64,000 nt of DNA from Batillaria attramentaria (lineage: Eukaryota > Mollusca > Gastropoda > Batillariidae): NCBI GenBank assembly GCA_018292915.2, contig JACVVK020000454.1:342001-406000 (forward strand), given 5' to 3'. The first letter of the stretch is position 1, and the number at the start of each line of letters is the position of its first letter. The notes under the pieces were generated by a model. It ran no database searches, was not told where the DNA came from, and worked only from the letters and a program-made list of their open reading frames with translations. The translations under genes and the position numbers were made by a program. Positions 41,943 through 51,870 of this stretch are shown piece by piece.

Positions 41943-42853
41943 GTTACTGTGTTGATAGAACTCTGTGTACTGTGCATGGGACAATGTGTACTGTAGATGG
42001 GACTATGTTTACTGTAGATGTGACAAATGTGTACTGTACATGGGACAATGTGTCCTGTCGATGGGACTATGTGTACTGTACATGGTACGTACATGTGATA
42101 TGTTACTGTGTTGATGGAACTCTGTGTACTGTACACAGGACAATGTGTACTGTCGATGGGACTATGTTTACTGTCGATGGGACTATGTGTACTGTACATG
42201 GGACAATGTGTACTGTAGATGGGACAATGTGTACTGTAGATGGGACAATGTGTACTGTACATGGGACAATGTGTACTGTAGATGGGACAATGTGAACTGT
42301 AGATGGGACAATGTGTACTGTAGATGGGACAATGTGTACTGTAGATGGGACAATGTGTACTGTAGATGGGACAATGTGTACTGTAGATGGGACAATGTGT
42401 ACTGTACATGGGACAGTGTGTACTGTACATGGGACAGTGTGTACTGTAGATGGGACAATGTGTACTGTAGATGGGACAATGTGTACTGTAGATGGGACAA
42501 TGTGTACTGTACATGGGACAATGTGTACTGTAGATGGGACAATGTGTACTGTACATGGGACAATGTGTACTGTAGATGGGACAATGTGTACTGTACATGG
42601 GACAATGTGTACTGTAGATGGGACAATGTGTACTGTACATGGGACAGTGTGTACTGTAGATGGGACAATGTGTATTGTAGATGGGACAATGTGTACTGTA
42701 CATGGGACAATGTGTACTGTAGATGGGACAATGTGTACTGTAGATGGGACAATGTGTACTGTACATGGGACAATGTGTACTGTACATGGGACAATGTGTA
42801 CTGTACATGGGACAATGTGTACTGTACATGGGACAATGTGTACTGTAGATGGG
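41943..42853. repeat. 21-bp minisatellite, about 43 copies
   Basis: Unit GGGACAATGTGTACTGTAGA plus T, with TAGAT/TACAT as the main alternative. The left part (41943-42125) is a longer duplication, with GTTACTGTGTTGAT at 41943 and 42103. Because 21 is seven codons, five long frames on both strands (up to 296 codons) remain open; none should be read as protein. Confidence 0.96.
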
Positions 42854-43200
42854 TCACAAGCAGTGTATAAAACGCAGAAATAACAGCAACAAGCTTTCGC
42901 TGCTTCACCCTCCAGCCCTGAGGCGCCTTGAGACGGTTACTGATGTACGCCGAGGAGAAGCCTTCTATACTACAATGTACCATACTAGCTTATCCTGCAC
43001 CATGTAATGAGTGTAGCAGGCCTGGTGGAGAGAGGTCATCACACTTGTCTGCTACTAAACCTCTTTATAGTGTGCACTCAGTCACACCTACACAGCTCAG
43101 TGTACCAGTACTGCATGGATAGGTACAGCTTGAGCGGGTCGTGTGATTCTCAGATTGTGAGAGGTGGGGGAGGGGGAGCTGGGGGATGGGGGGGGGGGGG
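42854..43200. other. No gene seen
   Basis: Contains CCTGAGGCGCCTTGAGACGG (about 42917-42936), which resembles the inverted head of the dispersed repeat at 14805. G-rich tract 43163-43200. Confidence 0.45.
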
Positions 43201-43241
<41 letters not shown>

Positions 43242-43300
43242 GACTGACGTTTTTATTGAATGAAAGGAGGTTATTAGGCCCGCCAGTCCATCGCACAAAC
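43201..43300 (-). mobile_element. Short LINE 3' end abutting (AG)n
   Basis: (AG)n at 43201-43238, then AATTGACTGACGTTTTTATT and GAATGAAAGGAGG. On the minus strand this reads CATTCAATAAAAACGTCAGT, CAATT, (CT)n, parallel to the AATAAACGTTTCAGTCAG end at 26219-26400. Confidence 0.5.
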
Positions 43301-43732
43301 CTGTCCTTGCTGTCCCATGGTGAAACGTCCCATTGTGGAGCGCCCCCTAGTGGAGCGTCCCATTATTGTTACACTGGGCATAATTGGGTTAACATTACCA
43401 AATAAGATCGGAAATCCACAAAAGGCTTCTGTTAATGTCTGACCACGACACAAGATATAGCGATCACGCTCTCTGTTCCCATCAGTCCCGCCAGTGACTG
43501 TTCCACTACTGAATGCTGTCCCACAAACAGAGAGCAAGAGAACACGTCATCAACCTGTAAAGAGGCCAAGGCCAAGACCACCACCAGGACCACACCACAC
43601 AACAAGTGACCGCATCATCACCCACACCACAACAGGGACGACCCGTGTCACCTGTTAACAAGACCACAGCAAGTAACAATCTTCAAGACCGGACCTCCAG
43701 ACACCAGAACATCTGTTACAGGCCTGACCGCT
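43301..43732. other. No gene seen; A/C-rich with a repeated block
   Basis: ACCTCCAGACACCARAACAT followed by CTGTTACAGGCCTGAC occurs at 43693 and again at 43869, beyond the SINE. ACC/CCA-rich sequence at 43565-43640 has no clear reading frame. Confidence 0.5.
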
Positions 43733-43748
43733 ACACGAAGACCTCCAG

Positions 43749-43860
43749 TAGCCCGTAGGGCCTAATATTTGTGCTGGCTTTTTCATCGTTGTCTCGTCTT
43801 TGATTTCACCCGTATGTGTGGAAAAGGACGTTAAACCTCCAAACACCCAAACACCCACCC
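43749..43860 (+). mobile_element. 5'-truncated family-1 SINE with 16-bp duplication
   Basis: Starts at about TAGGGCCTAATATTTGTGCT, so the tRNA head is missing, and continues through CGTTGTCTCGTCTTTGATTT and AAAGGACGTTAAACCTCC to CCCA repeats. ACACGAAGACCTCCAG lies at 43733-43748 and 43861-43876. A 5' truncation with intact duplication shows target-primed reverse transcription that stopped early. Confidence 0.85.
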
Positions 43861-43876
43861 ACACGAAGACCTCCAG

Positions 43877-45139
43877 ACACCAAAACATCTGTTACAGGCC
43901 TGACAGATACACAAAGACCTCAGGCGACAGTCCTGGCTCGCGGAGACCACACTAGCACGGAAATTGTTTGGCAGCCAGGAGGACGTCAAGCATACGACAA
44001 CTTTCATACACACAAAACCCCGGCGTTACCATCTGAGTGATGAAGAGGAAGAAAAGAAACTTGTGCGAAAGGAATACATTGTAGGAAATACTTGTAGTCT
44101 GACTGAAATAAAATGTCCGTTTAGTGTGCATCCGAGCTAGTGTACGTTACTTTGATACGTGTAGAATGGCCATGTTGAGGAGGCGTTACGATCACCCAGT
44201 GCGCCCTGACGACATGACAAAACCCAAAGGACCACGGAACAACTGAACACGGTAAACCAGCACGATCATCATGGCCACTAGTGTAGGATGCTATAGCATG
44301 CCGACCGAATTGATCCGATGAGCCATCAAGGACAGTCTAGCGTCATCAACATTGTCAGAGGACACCAGCACTACCCCCCCCCCCCCCCCACACACACACA
44401 CACCCCTCCCCTTTAGTCCACATGTCCATGTGTTGAATCAAGTGTTGGGTGACGCGGTAGATCACGTGGACGAGCTTGAAGTAACACTGTGTCCCTGAAA
44501 ACACCACTCTGACGTCACTGTCTGCCAATCGCGCGTCACGATAAGATCTTCTGGAATCTTCTACAATCTCCTTGTTTTTCTCCGTCGTCCCTTTTTCTTG
44601 TCTATACAACATCGTTGACTGACTTTCCACACACACACCGTAAAAACGATTTTTTGCCTACTTTTCCTGCCTTTCTAGTAAAAACAAAATCAATACACGT
44701 GAAACATACACAAAAATATTCCCTTGATTTGGCCTGTACTACCTGTACTGTTTTCAAAGCTGTAAACCTTGTCATAAACATACGTTGGACTTCGTTACTG
44801 ACTTGTAGCGGCATTTTGATATCTTGACAGTGAGTTGACTTTACACAGCTGACTGCTGACTGCTGACTGTATGTGACTGTATGTGCATAACATTAACACA
44901 GTTTCTCCTGACAGGCCTCAGTGTAAAGTTGTGGGGACACGACAATCACAGTTAGGGCCCGTTGTTATGTGGTGCAATAGTTAGTGATGATTAGACAAAA
45001 CGTGACAAAAACCTGGCATTCTTGACAGTAATGTGGTTGAACTTACATCTTATCGAGGACATCTTGGTGTTTCTGCTCTGTTTCCCGTGTCAGCAGCTAC
45101 TCAGTTCCACCAGTGTATGTCTGTCCACTGTTTGTAAAA
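43877..45139. other. No recognisable gene
   Basis: Poly-C/CA at 44376-44402. Overlapping 70-codon ORFs at about 44600-44830 on both strands lack any motif I know. Confidence 0.5.
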
Positions 45140-45220
45140 TGTGCGTGAGTGTCGGTGAGTGATTGGCGCATTGAGTTTATTTCAAAGAAATGCGCCCTAC
45201 AAATGCCATTTATTATTATT
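45140..45220 (+). mobile_element. Solo LINE/SINE 3' tail, hairpin plus (ATT)n
   Basis: GATTGGCGCATTGAGTTTAT, TTCAAAGAAATGCGCC, CTACAAATGCCA, then TTTATTATTATTATT. GGCGCAT and ATGCGCC pair perfectly. Same design as 22850 and 24641. No body remains. Confidence 0.65.
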
Positions 45221-45479
45221 ATTTTTACAATGTTGATTTCCGTGTATCTTGCCTAATAGTGTGCATTTTCCCGGTATTTCCCAGTGTGTTCGTGTGCTGT
45301 GTCAGCGCCAGTACTGCCCGTCGTGTCGCATCATATCGCTACAATAACAGTTATCTCTCTAGAAAGGCATCATATATTATCAGATATTTAGGTGTGTGTT
45401 ATTGTACAATATTACCCCTCTGCTGCACCTCGGCAGATTCCGAAAACCGTGTAACGTGAATGTTAGTGGCCCGGTTTTC

Positions 45480-45757
45480 TTATCATTGGCTGGGCGTCCG
45501 TCAGTTCCATGTGTTTTTTGCATTATAAACGCCGCCTTTGGAGTGTGCCTTGCGTTATAAAAGAGGCCGTTACTGACAAAGTCGGGAATGTGGGACTACC
45601 CAACGAGTGAGATGTTACTGACAATACTGAATCCGCACAGCGCATGCGGGTGTAGTATGAATGAAAGCGCGTGCACTCCGCCCCTGTCCCGCGCGCATCC
45701 AGCACGCGCAATCACTCACACACCGTGACGTGGGCACTACTCGCTCTTTCTCACTCG
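45480..45757 (+). promoter_or_regulatory. TATA/CCAAT promoter candidate
   Basis: Reverse CCAAT (ATTGGCTGGGCG, about 45485), TATAAACG (45523), then a canonical TATAAAAG (45556-45563) about 70 bp further on. TTATAAAAGAGGCC recurs exactly at 47504-47517. Downstream there is CAGCGCATGCGGG (NRF1-like, about 45637). No recognised ORF follows; the frame at 45780-46097 ends beside AATAAA (46098) but has no domain. Confidence 0.35.
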
Positions 45758-45905
45758 GCAACTCGCACTGGACGAGGAAGTGTGGAGTATAGCAGCCCTC
45801 AGTGACGCCTGTCTCGCTCTCAAGCGTATACCATACCATCTAGTGTTGTACATTCGGCAACCCGCACTGGACGAGGAAGTGTGGAGTATAGCAGCCTACA
45901 GTGAC
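45758..45905. repeat. Duplicated block, 97 bp apart
   Basis: CGGCAACTCGCACTGGACGA, then GGAAGTGTGGAGTATAGCAG, is repeated from about 45855 with one or two changes, each followed by CAGTGACG. Confidence 0.88.
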
Positions 45906-46142
45906 GTCACTCTCCCTCAGGTATTGACAATATCACAGTACCGCTGTACTCTGGCTACACTGATGTTTTGTTCAGCTTGTTTTAAGCAACGATCATGTTG
46001 TCTTTGTGCGATGTCAGTTCTTTGTATTGTACCCGCAGCTTGCCTCAACGGGGCAGCAGGTGACGGTAATACAGTACAAATGAACGTGAAATCTTGAATA
46101 AAGTAGTAATCACTATCAGTGACTGATAGACCGTCCGCGTAT

Positions 46143-46319
46143 GGGGAGCCGCCCGGGGTGGCCGAATGGCAGAGCGTTGGACTCTTAATGCCCGGGTCGT
46201 GAGTTCGTATCCCGGCTGGAGCCAAATATTTGTGCTGGCTTTTTCGTCGTTGCCCCGTCTTTGATATCACCCGTATGTGGTGGAAAAGGACGTTAAACCC
46301 CAAACACCCACCCACCCAC
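46143..46319 (+). mobile_element. tRNA-derived SINE (family 1), full length
   Basis: GTGGCCGAATGGCAGAGCGT head, GTGAGTTCGTATCCCGGCTG (B box with one change), typical body and AAAGGACGTTAAACCCC end. Flanks CCGTCCGCGTAT (46131-46142) and CCGTCCGCATAT (46320-46331) form a 12-bp duplication with one mismatch. Confidence 0.92.
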
Positions 46320-46415
46320 CCGTCCGCATATTGTGATACCGGTTGCACTCCGGTACTGTTGTGACACTCTGTTCGTGAGTGCGGCTGTAGTGGCGTAAAC
46401 TTCATCTCTGAGAAG

Positions 46416-46505
46416 ATGATGATGATGATGATGATGATGACTGGCCATTTGTATTGCGCTACAAGAAAACTTCCACGCAGTAAGCATGCTCACGGCGCCT
46501 TTGGA
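46416..46505 (-). mobile_element. LINE/SINE 3' tail with (TCA)n
   Basis: Minus strand: AGGCGCCGTGAGCATGC, TTGTAGCGCAATACAAATGG, CCAG, then (TCA)n (46440-46416). It resembles the GCGC...TGAG...GCGC...TACAAATG plan of 45140-45220, with a different trinucleotide tail. Confidence 0.55.
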
Positions 46506-46510
46506 GTGAA

Positions 46511-46511
<1 letters not shown>

Positions 46512-46593
<82 letters not shown>
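46512..46593. repeat. (GT)n(GA)n microsatellite
   Basis: GT repeats switch to GA repeats at 46559. Confidence 0.96.
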
Positions 46594-46597
<4 letters not shown>

Positions 46598-47499
46598 CGT
46601 CTTGAGGTTCCCCTTGAAGGTCATGACTGACGCAGAACCTGACCCGGCTGAGAACTGAGATTGGAGGGTGACCGTGACACCCCTATCACCGCAGAAGTCA
46701 AGTTTTCTGTTTGTTGTTGTTGTTGTTGTTGCTGCTGCTTCTGTTGCTGGTGTTTTCGTAATATTTTTGCTTTTGGGTTTATTTGATATTTTTAAGCTGC
46801 AGTTTTTATCCTACTAGTCTTGGCTATATATGTGTGTGCACGACATTCTGTATACTCTGGTAAGCCGTGTCTGACTGGAGCAAGCTTGTGTCGTCACAGC
46901 ACGTGCACATCGGGCGTTTCTTTCTCTCTCTCTCTCTGATATAAACAAAACAGTAGCGGCGGAGGAGCCGTGGCGTGTGACTGGCGATAAAGACGAACGA
47001 TCACGTGACTGTCGGCGCAACTCAGTGTGGATGTCAGTGTGAGGGTTATTTTAGATTTGCTTTCTGAAACTTTGAAAAATGCCCGCAAATGCTGGCATGA
47101 GAAAGACGAGGTTCATGTGAAATACAAGATGAAAGAGTTTGGAGGATCCGACATTGAAGCATTGTGACAGGTGTGTGGGACGAGGGAGTGAGTGATGGAC
47201 GAGCCATGTGTGTCAGTTGCACGGCGTTAACCTGTTTCTTTTACTACTCAACAGATAGAGATCTACCGATAAGGTGTATTTCAGTATTTCTGCTGAAGTA
47301 ACACGGTTTTATATTAGCCAGAACTTTTTGGAACACGTGTCATTGATTTGTCTTTAACCTGGTTTTTAAGGCCGTTAAGTGTTTCTGTGTTTTTTCGGTC
47401 GGGCGCCTTAACTTCTGAAACTGTCTGACTAACCGGGGCGAGTGAGTGAGAGTGGTATTACGGTTACGAGAGAAACACACTCCGCATAAAAAAGGTTTA
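46594..47499. other. No gene seen
   Basis: (GTT)n at 46711-46731 and (TC)n at 46921-46937. Otherwise unclassified. Confidence 0.5.
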
Positions 47500-47589
47500 G
47501 GAATTATAAAAGAGGCCCATGAAACTTACCGGCAGTCAGTGAGTGAGTCAGTGTGTATTGGTGTTTTTCACGACCGGGAGCTGGCCGCC
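47500..47589 (+). promoter_or_regulatory. Core promoter candidate: TATA box and initiator
   Basis: TATAAAAG at 47505-47512. An initiator-like TCAGT begins at 47536, about 31 bp downstream, which is the canonical TATA-to-start spacing; further TCAGT copies follow. An ATG in GCCGCCATGGC context begins at 47590. The 14-mer around the TATA box is identical to that at 45555. Confidence 0.4.
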
Positions 47590-47712
47590 ATGGCAGGTGT
47601 TTTGCTGGAGACAAGCGAGGCGCACGTAATAGAACCGGCACTACGTGATACGGACCTGATTCATAGCCAGTGTAGCGTGCAGTGGAAGATGCGTGGTGTA
47701 CATGATAGCTGA
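47590..47712 (+). CDS. Possible first coding exon or short ORF, unrecognised
   Basis: The ATG at 47590 has an optimal Kozak context (GCCGCCATGG). The frame reads MAGVLLETSEAHVIEP and continues to about 40 residues with a stop at 47710-47712. I recognise no domain. Two readings are possible: a 40-residue peptide, or a first exon ending at CAG|GTGTTT just after the ATG codon (about 47596). I chose this start because it is the first ATG downstream of the TATA/initiator pair at 47505-47540; the longer frame from 47446 would begin upstream of the TATA box. Without transcripts this is only a candidate. Confidence 0.25.
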   Translation: MAGVLLETSEAHVIEPALRDTDLIHSQCSVQWKMRGVHDS

Positions 47713-48589
47713 TTCAATATCAGTTTAAATCTAAACACGCGGCTGTGCGGGATTAGAGAACAGCGCATACTTTATTTACCTTGTGTGTCAAGCACCTGCT
47801 GCGGTTTAAACTGAACTGATACTGAGGAGCCCACATCTAGCAAACTACCCCCCCCCCCCCAGCTGACCCCATTCCCGCCTCCCATCCCCGACCTACCCCC
47901 CCCCCCCCCGACCTACCCCCCCCCCCCGACCTACCCCCGGGCCCAAAGAAAGAAAGAAAGAAACCAGTAAGTGCCGGTGTAACAAACCGGTATAACCCAT
48001 AGGACTTTGTTGTACCTAATCTAGCGATATTTAGAATGAAAAAAGGCCTATGCGTCTATCAAACACAAGTCACATAGGCCCTGTTTTTCAGATAACGGAA
48101 GTGACCCCCCCCCCCCCCCCCCTCATTGTAGGTGTGACGTCAGTGGACGTGTGAGAGGATTAGAGGGAGAAAACTGTGAAGCAAAAACTGTAATCCCCTC
48201 TGTCTCAGCGGGTGCCGCACTGTCTGATCTGGCTGTGTAATTCCCGCTGCCGCGCAGTTCTCAAATCACGACTTGTGCAGGGAAAGTAAGTATGGCACAT
48301 CCACTCCACTCTCCACTCCCCGCCAGACGGCGCTCTCTGTAACCCACTCTTTCATCCTGCAAGTCTGCAGTTTGTCTTTTGCTACACGACCAATTCAAGA
48401 GGCAATTAAGGCGGTGTATTTCTGTAGTTCTAAAAAGTTGGAGAGAGTGAAGGAGACTGGAGCACGTATCAACATCATGCTGAACAACCATTCCGCTATA
48501 ATGTACAGACTCACACACAGCTTATAGTGGCACCGCAAAGAACTTTGGGCCGATTATTTTATTCATTTATTTTTATTATGACAAAACGA
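47713..48589. other. No gene seen; poly-C tracts
   Basis: C runs at 47849-47860, 47897-47908, 47917-47926 and 48105-48122; (AAAG)n at 47946-47963. Confidence 0.5.
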
Positions 48590-48896
48590 CAATAACGGAT
48601 ATTTTCGAAAAAGTTGAAAATAAAAACTAAAAGCTGAAGGAGAGTTGAAGCTGTACATGGTGACGAAGAACGGTTCTTCTACAATACACTGACATGGAAC
48701 TAACGCTAGACAGAATAATATTATTTTCTTTATTTAGGTTTGTGTTTATCAAGACGAAAGGTCAAAAGGGGATATTTTGGAACAGGTAAAACTGGCGGCT
48801 CGAGGCGAAGTGACTGTGTGTTGAAGACAGTTAAGGAGACTTTCCCACAATACACTGACCCGGACAACGCTTTGGACAGTAGAGAACGAAGCACAA

Positions 48897-49107
48897 CAGG
48901 GGCGCCGGAAGATGTTGGGGGGGAGGGGGGGCAGAATCTGAAAGGGGAGGAACGCCAGAGCCAGTGAAAGGAAGGACGTTGCCCAAAGAAAGTGAAAACC
49001 GGGGAGGGGGAGGGGGGCGATCAGATGCTGCGCAGACAAAAACCTTTACGAACCAGGGAGCCACTGAAAGGAAGGACGTTGCCCAATTGCCCTGAGAAAG
49101 TGAAAAG

Positions 49108-49140
<33 letters not shown>

Positions 49141-49420
49141 TTTGACGACTTTCTGCCAAGTCGTTTTGATATTTCATGCAACGGCTAAACTGGGTTCTCT
49201 GTTGGGTGGGATGAGGGAGAGAGCAGGAAGAGGGGTAGGGGGAGGGGGGAGGGGAAGGGAGGGGGGGGGGCAAGACCATGGCTTTGCCCCCCCTTTTGCC
49301 ATAGTCACCTGATTTTCCAGGGGAGGGGGGGCAAAAAGATACTCTTGCCCCCCCCCTGCTTTGGTACAGGGGGGCAGCTGCACCCCCCCCCCCCCTGCCC
49401 CCCCGGTTCCGGCGCCCCTG
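48897..49420. mobile_element. hAT-like MITE with 14-bp inverted repeats and 5-bp duplication
   Basis: The left end CAGGGGCGCCGGAA (48897-48910) is the exact inverse of the right end TTCCGGCGCCCCTG (49407-49420). CACAA flanks both sides (48892-48896 and 49421-49425). The interior is extremely G-rich or C-rich, with an inner duplication of AAAGGAAGGACGTTGCCC (about 48966 and 49068) and a G run at 49109-49139. No transposase frame, so it is non-autonomous. CAGGGGCG termini fit hAT-type elements; a 5-bp rather than 8-bp duplication suggests one of the short-duplication hAT groups. The superfamily is inferred. Confidence 0.88.
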
Positions 49421-50539
49421 CACAATAACGGACAGTTTTGAAAGATTAGAAACACTGACGTCAGAGGAGACCTCTGCATCATGCTTAAGGACTTATAACG
49501 ATCCTTGAATACGGACAAAGTGATTGACCGGAAAGAAGCAAGGGCCGCCTGTTTCTGACAGACGAAAGGACAATAGCGGATATAATGTGGAAAGGCAAAA
49601 TCCCCAGGGAGCGGCGAATGGGTCTGTATCTGCATCATGCTAAAAGACTTCTCCGGCCTGAAACACGAACACAGCGTGTTAGCGGAATGAACTAAGGATC
49701 AACCTTAGGTCACAGAATATTGTGTTCTTTTCACTTTTTTTTCTCAGTCTACGTACGCTAGGACTGGTTGTGCGGGGGAAAAGGTCAACGCCAGAGGAAA
49801 AAGTCAGTTTATGAGAAGCTGAAGTAGATGCTGTACCAATTTCATTTGACTCTGACACAGAAAGTTAAATTGCATGGTACGTTCGGACGAGTGCGTGACT
49901 AAGTTGAATTTCACGGCACGGTATTGGTAATCTTGTACAAACTGGAGATATTATTTTGTCAGGCAAAAAGCACACCACGGTTTTCACACAGGACCTAGAG
50001 ACTAAAATCAGACATACAGCCCGACCGGGGCACGGTTTTCACTCAGGACCTAGAGACTAAAATCAGACATACGGCCCGACCGAGTTAAAAAAAGGTAGTA
50101 AAGCAATTAGGATAACAAGACACACACTTCAGTTTGTCAACGAATCAATCAATAATTAATGCCCGTTGGGAAAGATATCTATTGGCACGTCCATACTGAC
50201 AATGATGGAATGGCATGACAAACAACAAACGAGTCTTGGTGAAAACCAAATCTCCGGTATGTTGTTGTTGCCTGCGTCGCCTGTAGCCATTTCTATTTCT
50301 TACAAAACAATAACATACCTGACATTTGTTGAAAGGAAAACTCCCCAAGGAGATATGACAGTGTCTGCATCGTGCGTCATGATTCTAGAATACGGATTGC
50401 TATTTGTTTTCTACGCTTTTTTGTAATCGGGAGTTCGATAAATTAGCATGAAGGTGCAGCGTCTCCTGCATGTCCTAGGTATATATTGCCCCGTAGACCA
50501 GTTTGCATCCTTTGTCCAACGTTACATTTTTTTTTTCAC

Positions 50540-50618
50540 GTAGTGCAGGCACAATCAGCCGCGAATTAGTCTTTGTAGCTTGCGCGGCTTTAAGCCCTAA
50601 AATCTCACTCACTCACTC
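50540..50618 (+). mobile_element. 3' tail of a retroelement family (copy 3 of 3), (TCAC)n tail
   Basis: AGCCGCGAATTAGTCTTTGT, AGCTTGCGCGGCTTTAAGCC, CTAAAA, then TCTCACTCACTCACTC. It matches 18820-18899 except for the tail unit. Confidence 0.7.
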
Positions 50619-50710
50619 CCCCTCTAGAATACGGACAGTGTGTACACCGTGCGTCATGATTTCTAGAATACGGACAAAGTCAGTGGCGGACCATCGAGAC
50701 AGCAGTAAGG

Positions 50711-51216
50711 ATTAACGGGGGATTTCTCAAAGGACACGAAGGAATATTTGTGGAAAAATGAAATGACGCCAGGGGAGATAAATGTGACGCCCCCCCCACG
50801 ATTTGAGTCTGAAGTCACTTTTTGAAGTTTTTGAGGTTTTGATATGAGCTTACAGGTTTTTTAATGCTGAATCCAATGGTGAAAACCAGATTAAAATCGG
50901 ATAATTATTTTTGAAGTTATGATCTGTTGAAATGACGTACCCCATGAAACAAAATAGCCACCTCGGTCGGAAAATCGGGTGTTGCACTATTCAGCTGAAT
51001 GTAACTTCCGACTCATTTCGTGGCGTACCGTCACAAATACATCTACGTCGTAGTGAAGAACTTCCGCTTGAATACAGACAAAGTGCAGGAACACAAACAA
51101 ACAAACAAACAAACAAACAAACAAACAAAAATCACAACCGTAACTAAGGGTCGGTTAGAAAAAGAAAAAGGTCCACATGAGTATAAACGAAGAAAGAAGT
51201 GAGAACACCACTGACT
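50711..51216. other. No gene seen; (CAAA)n
   Basis: (ACAA)n at 51093-51129. No recognisable coding content. Confidence 0.5.
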
Positions 51217-51227
51217 TGGAAACAGGG

Positions 51228-51400
51228 GTGGGGAGGGGATGTTTGGGTATTTAACGTCCTTTTCCACCACATACGGGTGATATCAAAGACGGGGCAACGA
51301 TGAAAAAGCCAGCACAAATATTTGGTCCCAGCCGGGATCGAACTCACGACCCGAGCATTAGAAGTCCAACGCTCTACCATTCGACCACCCCGGCTCCCCC
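51228..51400 (-). mobile_element. tRNA-derived SINE (family 1), full length
   Basis: Minus strand: GGGGAGCCGGGGTGGTCGAA, GTGAGTTCGATCCCGGCTGG, the CCGTCTTTGATATCACCCGT body and the AAAGGACGTTAAATACCC end. TGGAAACAGGG (51217-51227) and TGAAAACAGGG (51401-51411) give an 11-bp duplication with one mismatch. Its subfamily changes (GGTCGAA, TTCGATCCC) match the copy at 39968. Confidence 0.92.
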
Positions 51401-51569
51401 TGAAAACAGGGACACACACGATACATAATTATACACTGCATAAGGTTCTAGGATGTAAGGACCGATCTAAGAGCGGCGAATGACTACAGTATCACTACCA
51501 CGACAGAGACAGACAGATAGAGCACGGGAAACATCAACAGACTATAACTGTGCAGACTTTATCGGACGT

Positions 51570-51840
51570 GAACATGGCGTGTCTTCAGCTACATCAGAAC
51601 ATGGCGTGTCTGTAGCTACATCAGAACATGGCGTGTGTGTAGCTACATCAGAACATGGCGTGTGTGTAGCTACATCAGAACATGACGTGTCTGTAGCTAC
51701 ATCAGAACATGGCGTGTGTGTAGCTACATCAGAACATGACGTGTCTGTAGCTACATCAGAACATGGCGTGTGTGTAGCTACATCAGAACATGGCGTGTCT
51801 GTAGCTACATCAGAACATGGCGTGTCTGTAGCTACATCAG
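51570..51840. repeat. 27-bp minisatellite, 10 copies
   Basis: Unit with GAACATGGCGTGTCTGTAGC then TACATCA, alternating GTGTCTG/GTGTGTG and ATGGCG/ATGACG. A period of nine codons keeps frames open on both strands; the 132- and 115-codon ORFs are artefacts. Confidence 0.95.
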
Positions 51841-51870
51841 ACACTGTCAGACCCAGACACTTGACCGCCC

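Larger units (their letters stand above)
48590..50710. repeat. Local set of diverged duplications
   Basis: Related pieces at about 48590-48700, 49425-49520, 49560-49680, 50215-50400 and 50625-50700 share combinations of ACAATAACGGA, CCCCARGGAG, GTCTGCATC, GTGCGTCATGATT, GAATACGGACAAAGT. They look like remnants of an old tandem or segmental duplication with units of several hundred bp. The MITE at 48897-49420 inserted in one of them. Confidence 0.5.

Noticed and set aside
42124..42983. ORFs of 190-296 codons on both strands (YCRWDNV-, YSTHCPI-type repeats)
   Set aside because: Products of a 21-bp array; both strands and several frames are equally open, with no start context or unique domain.
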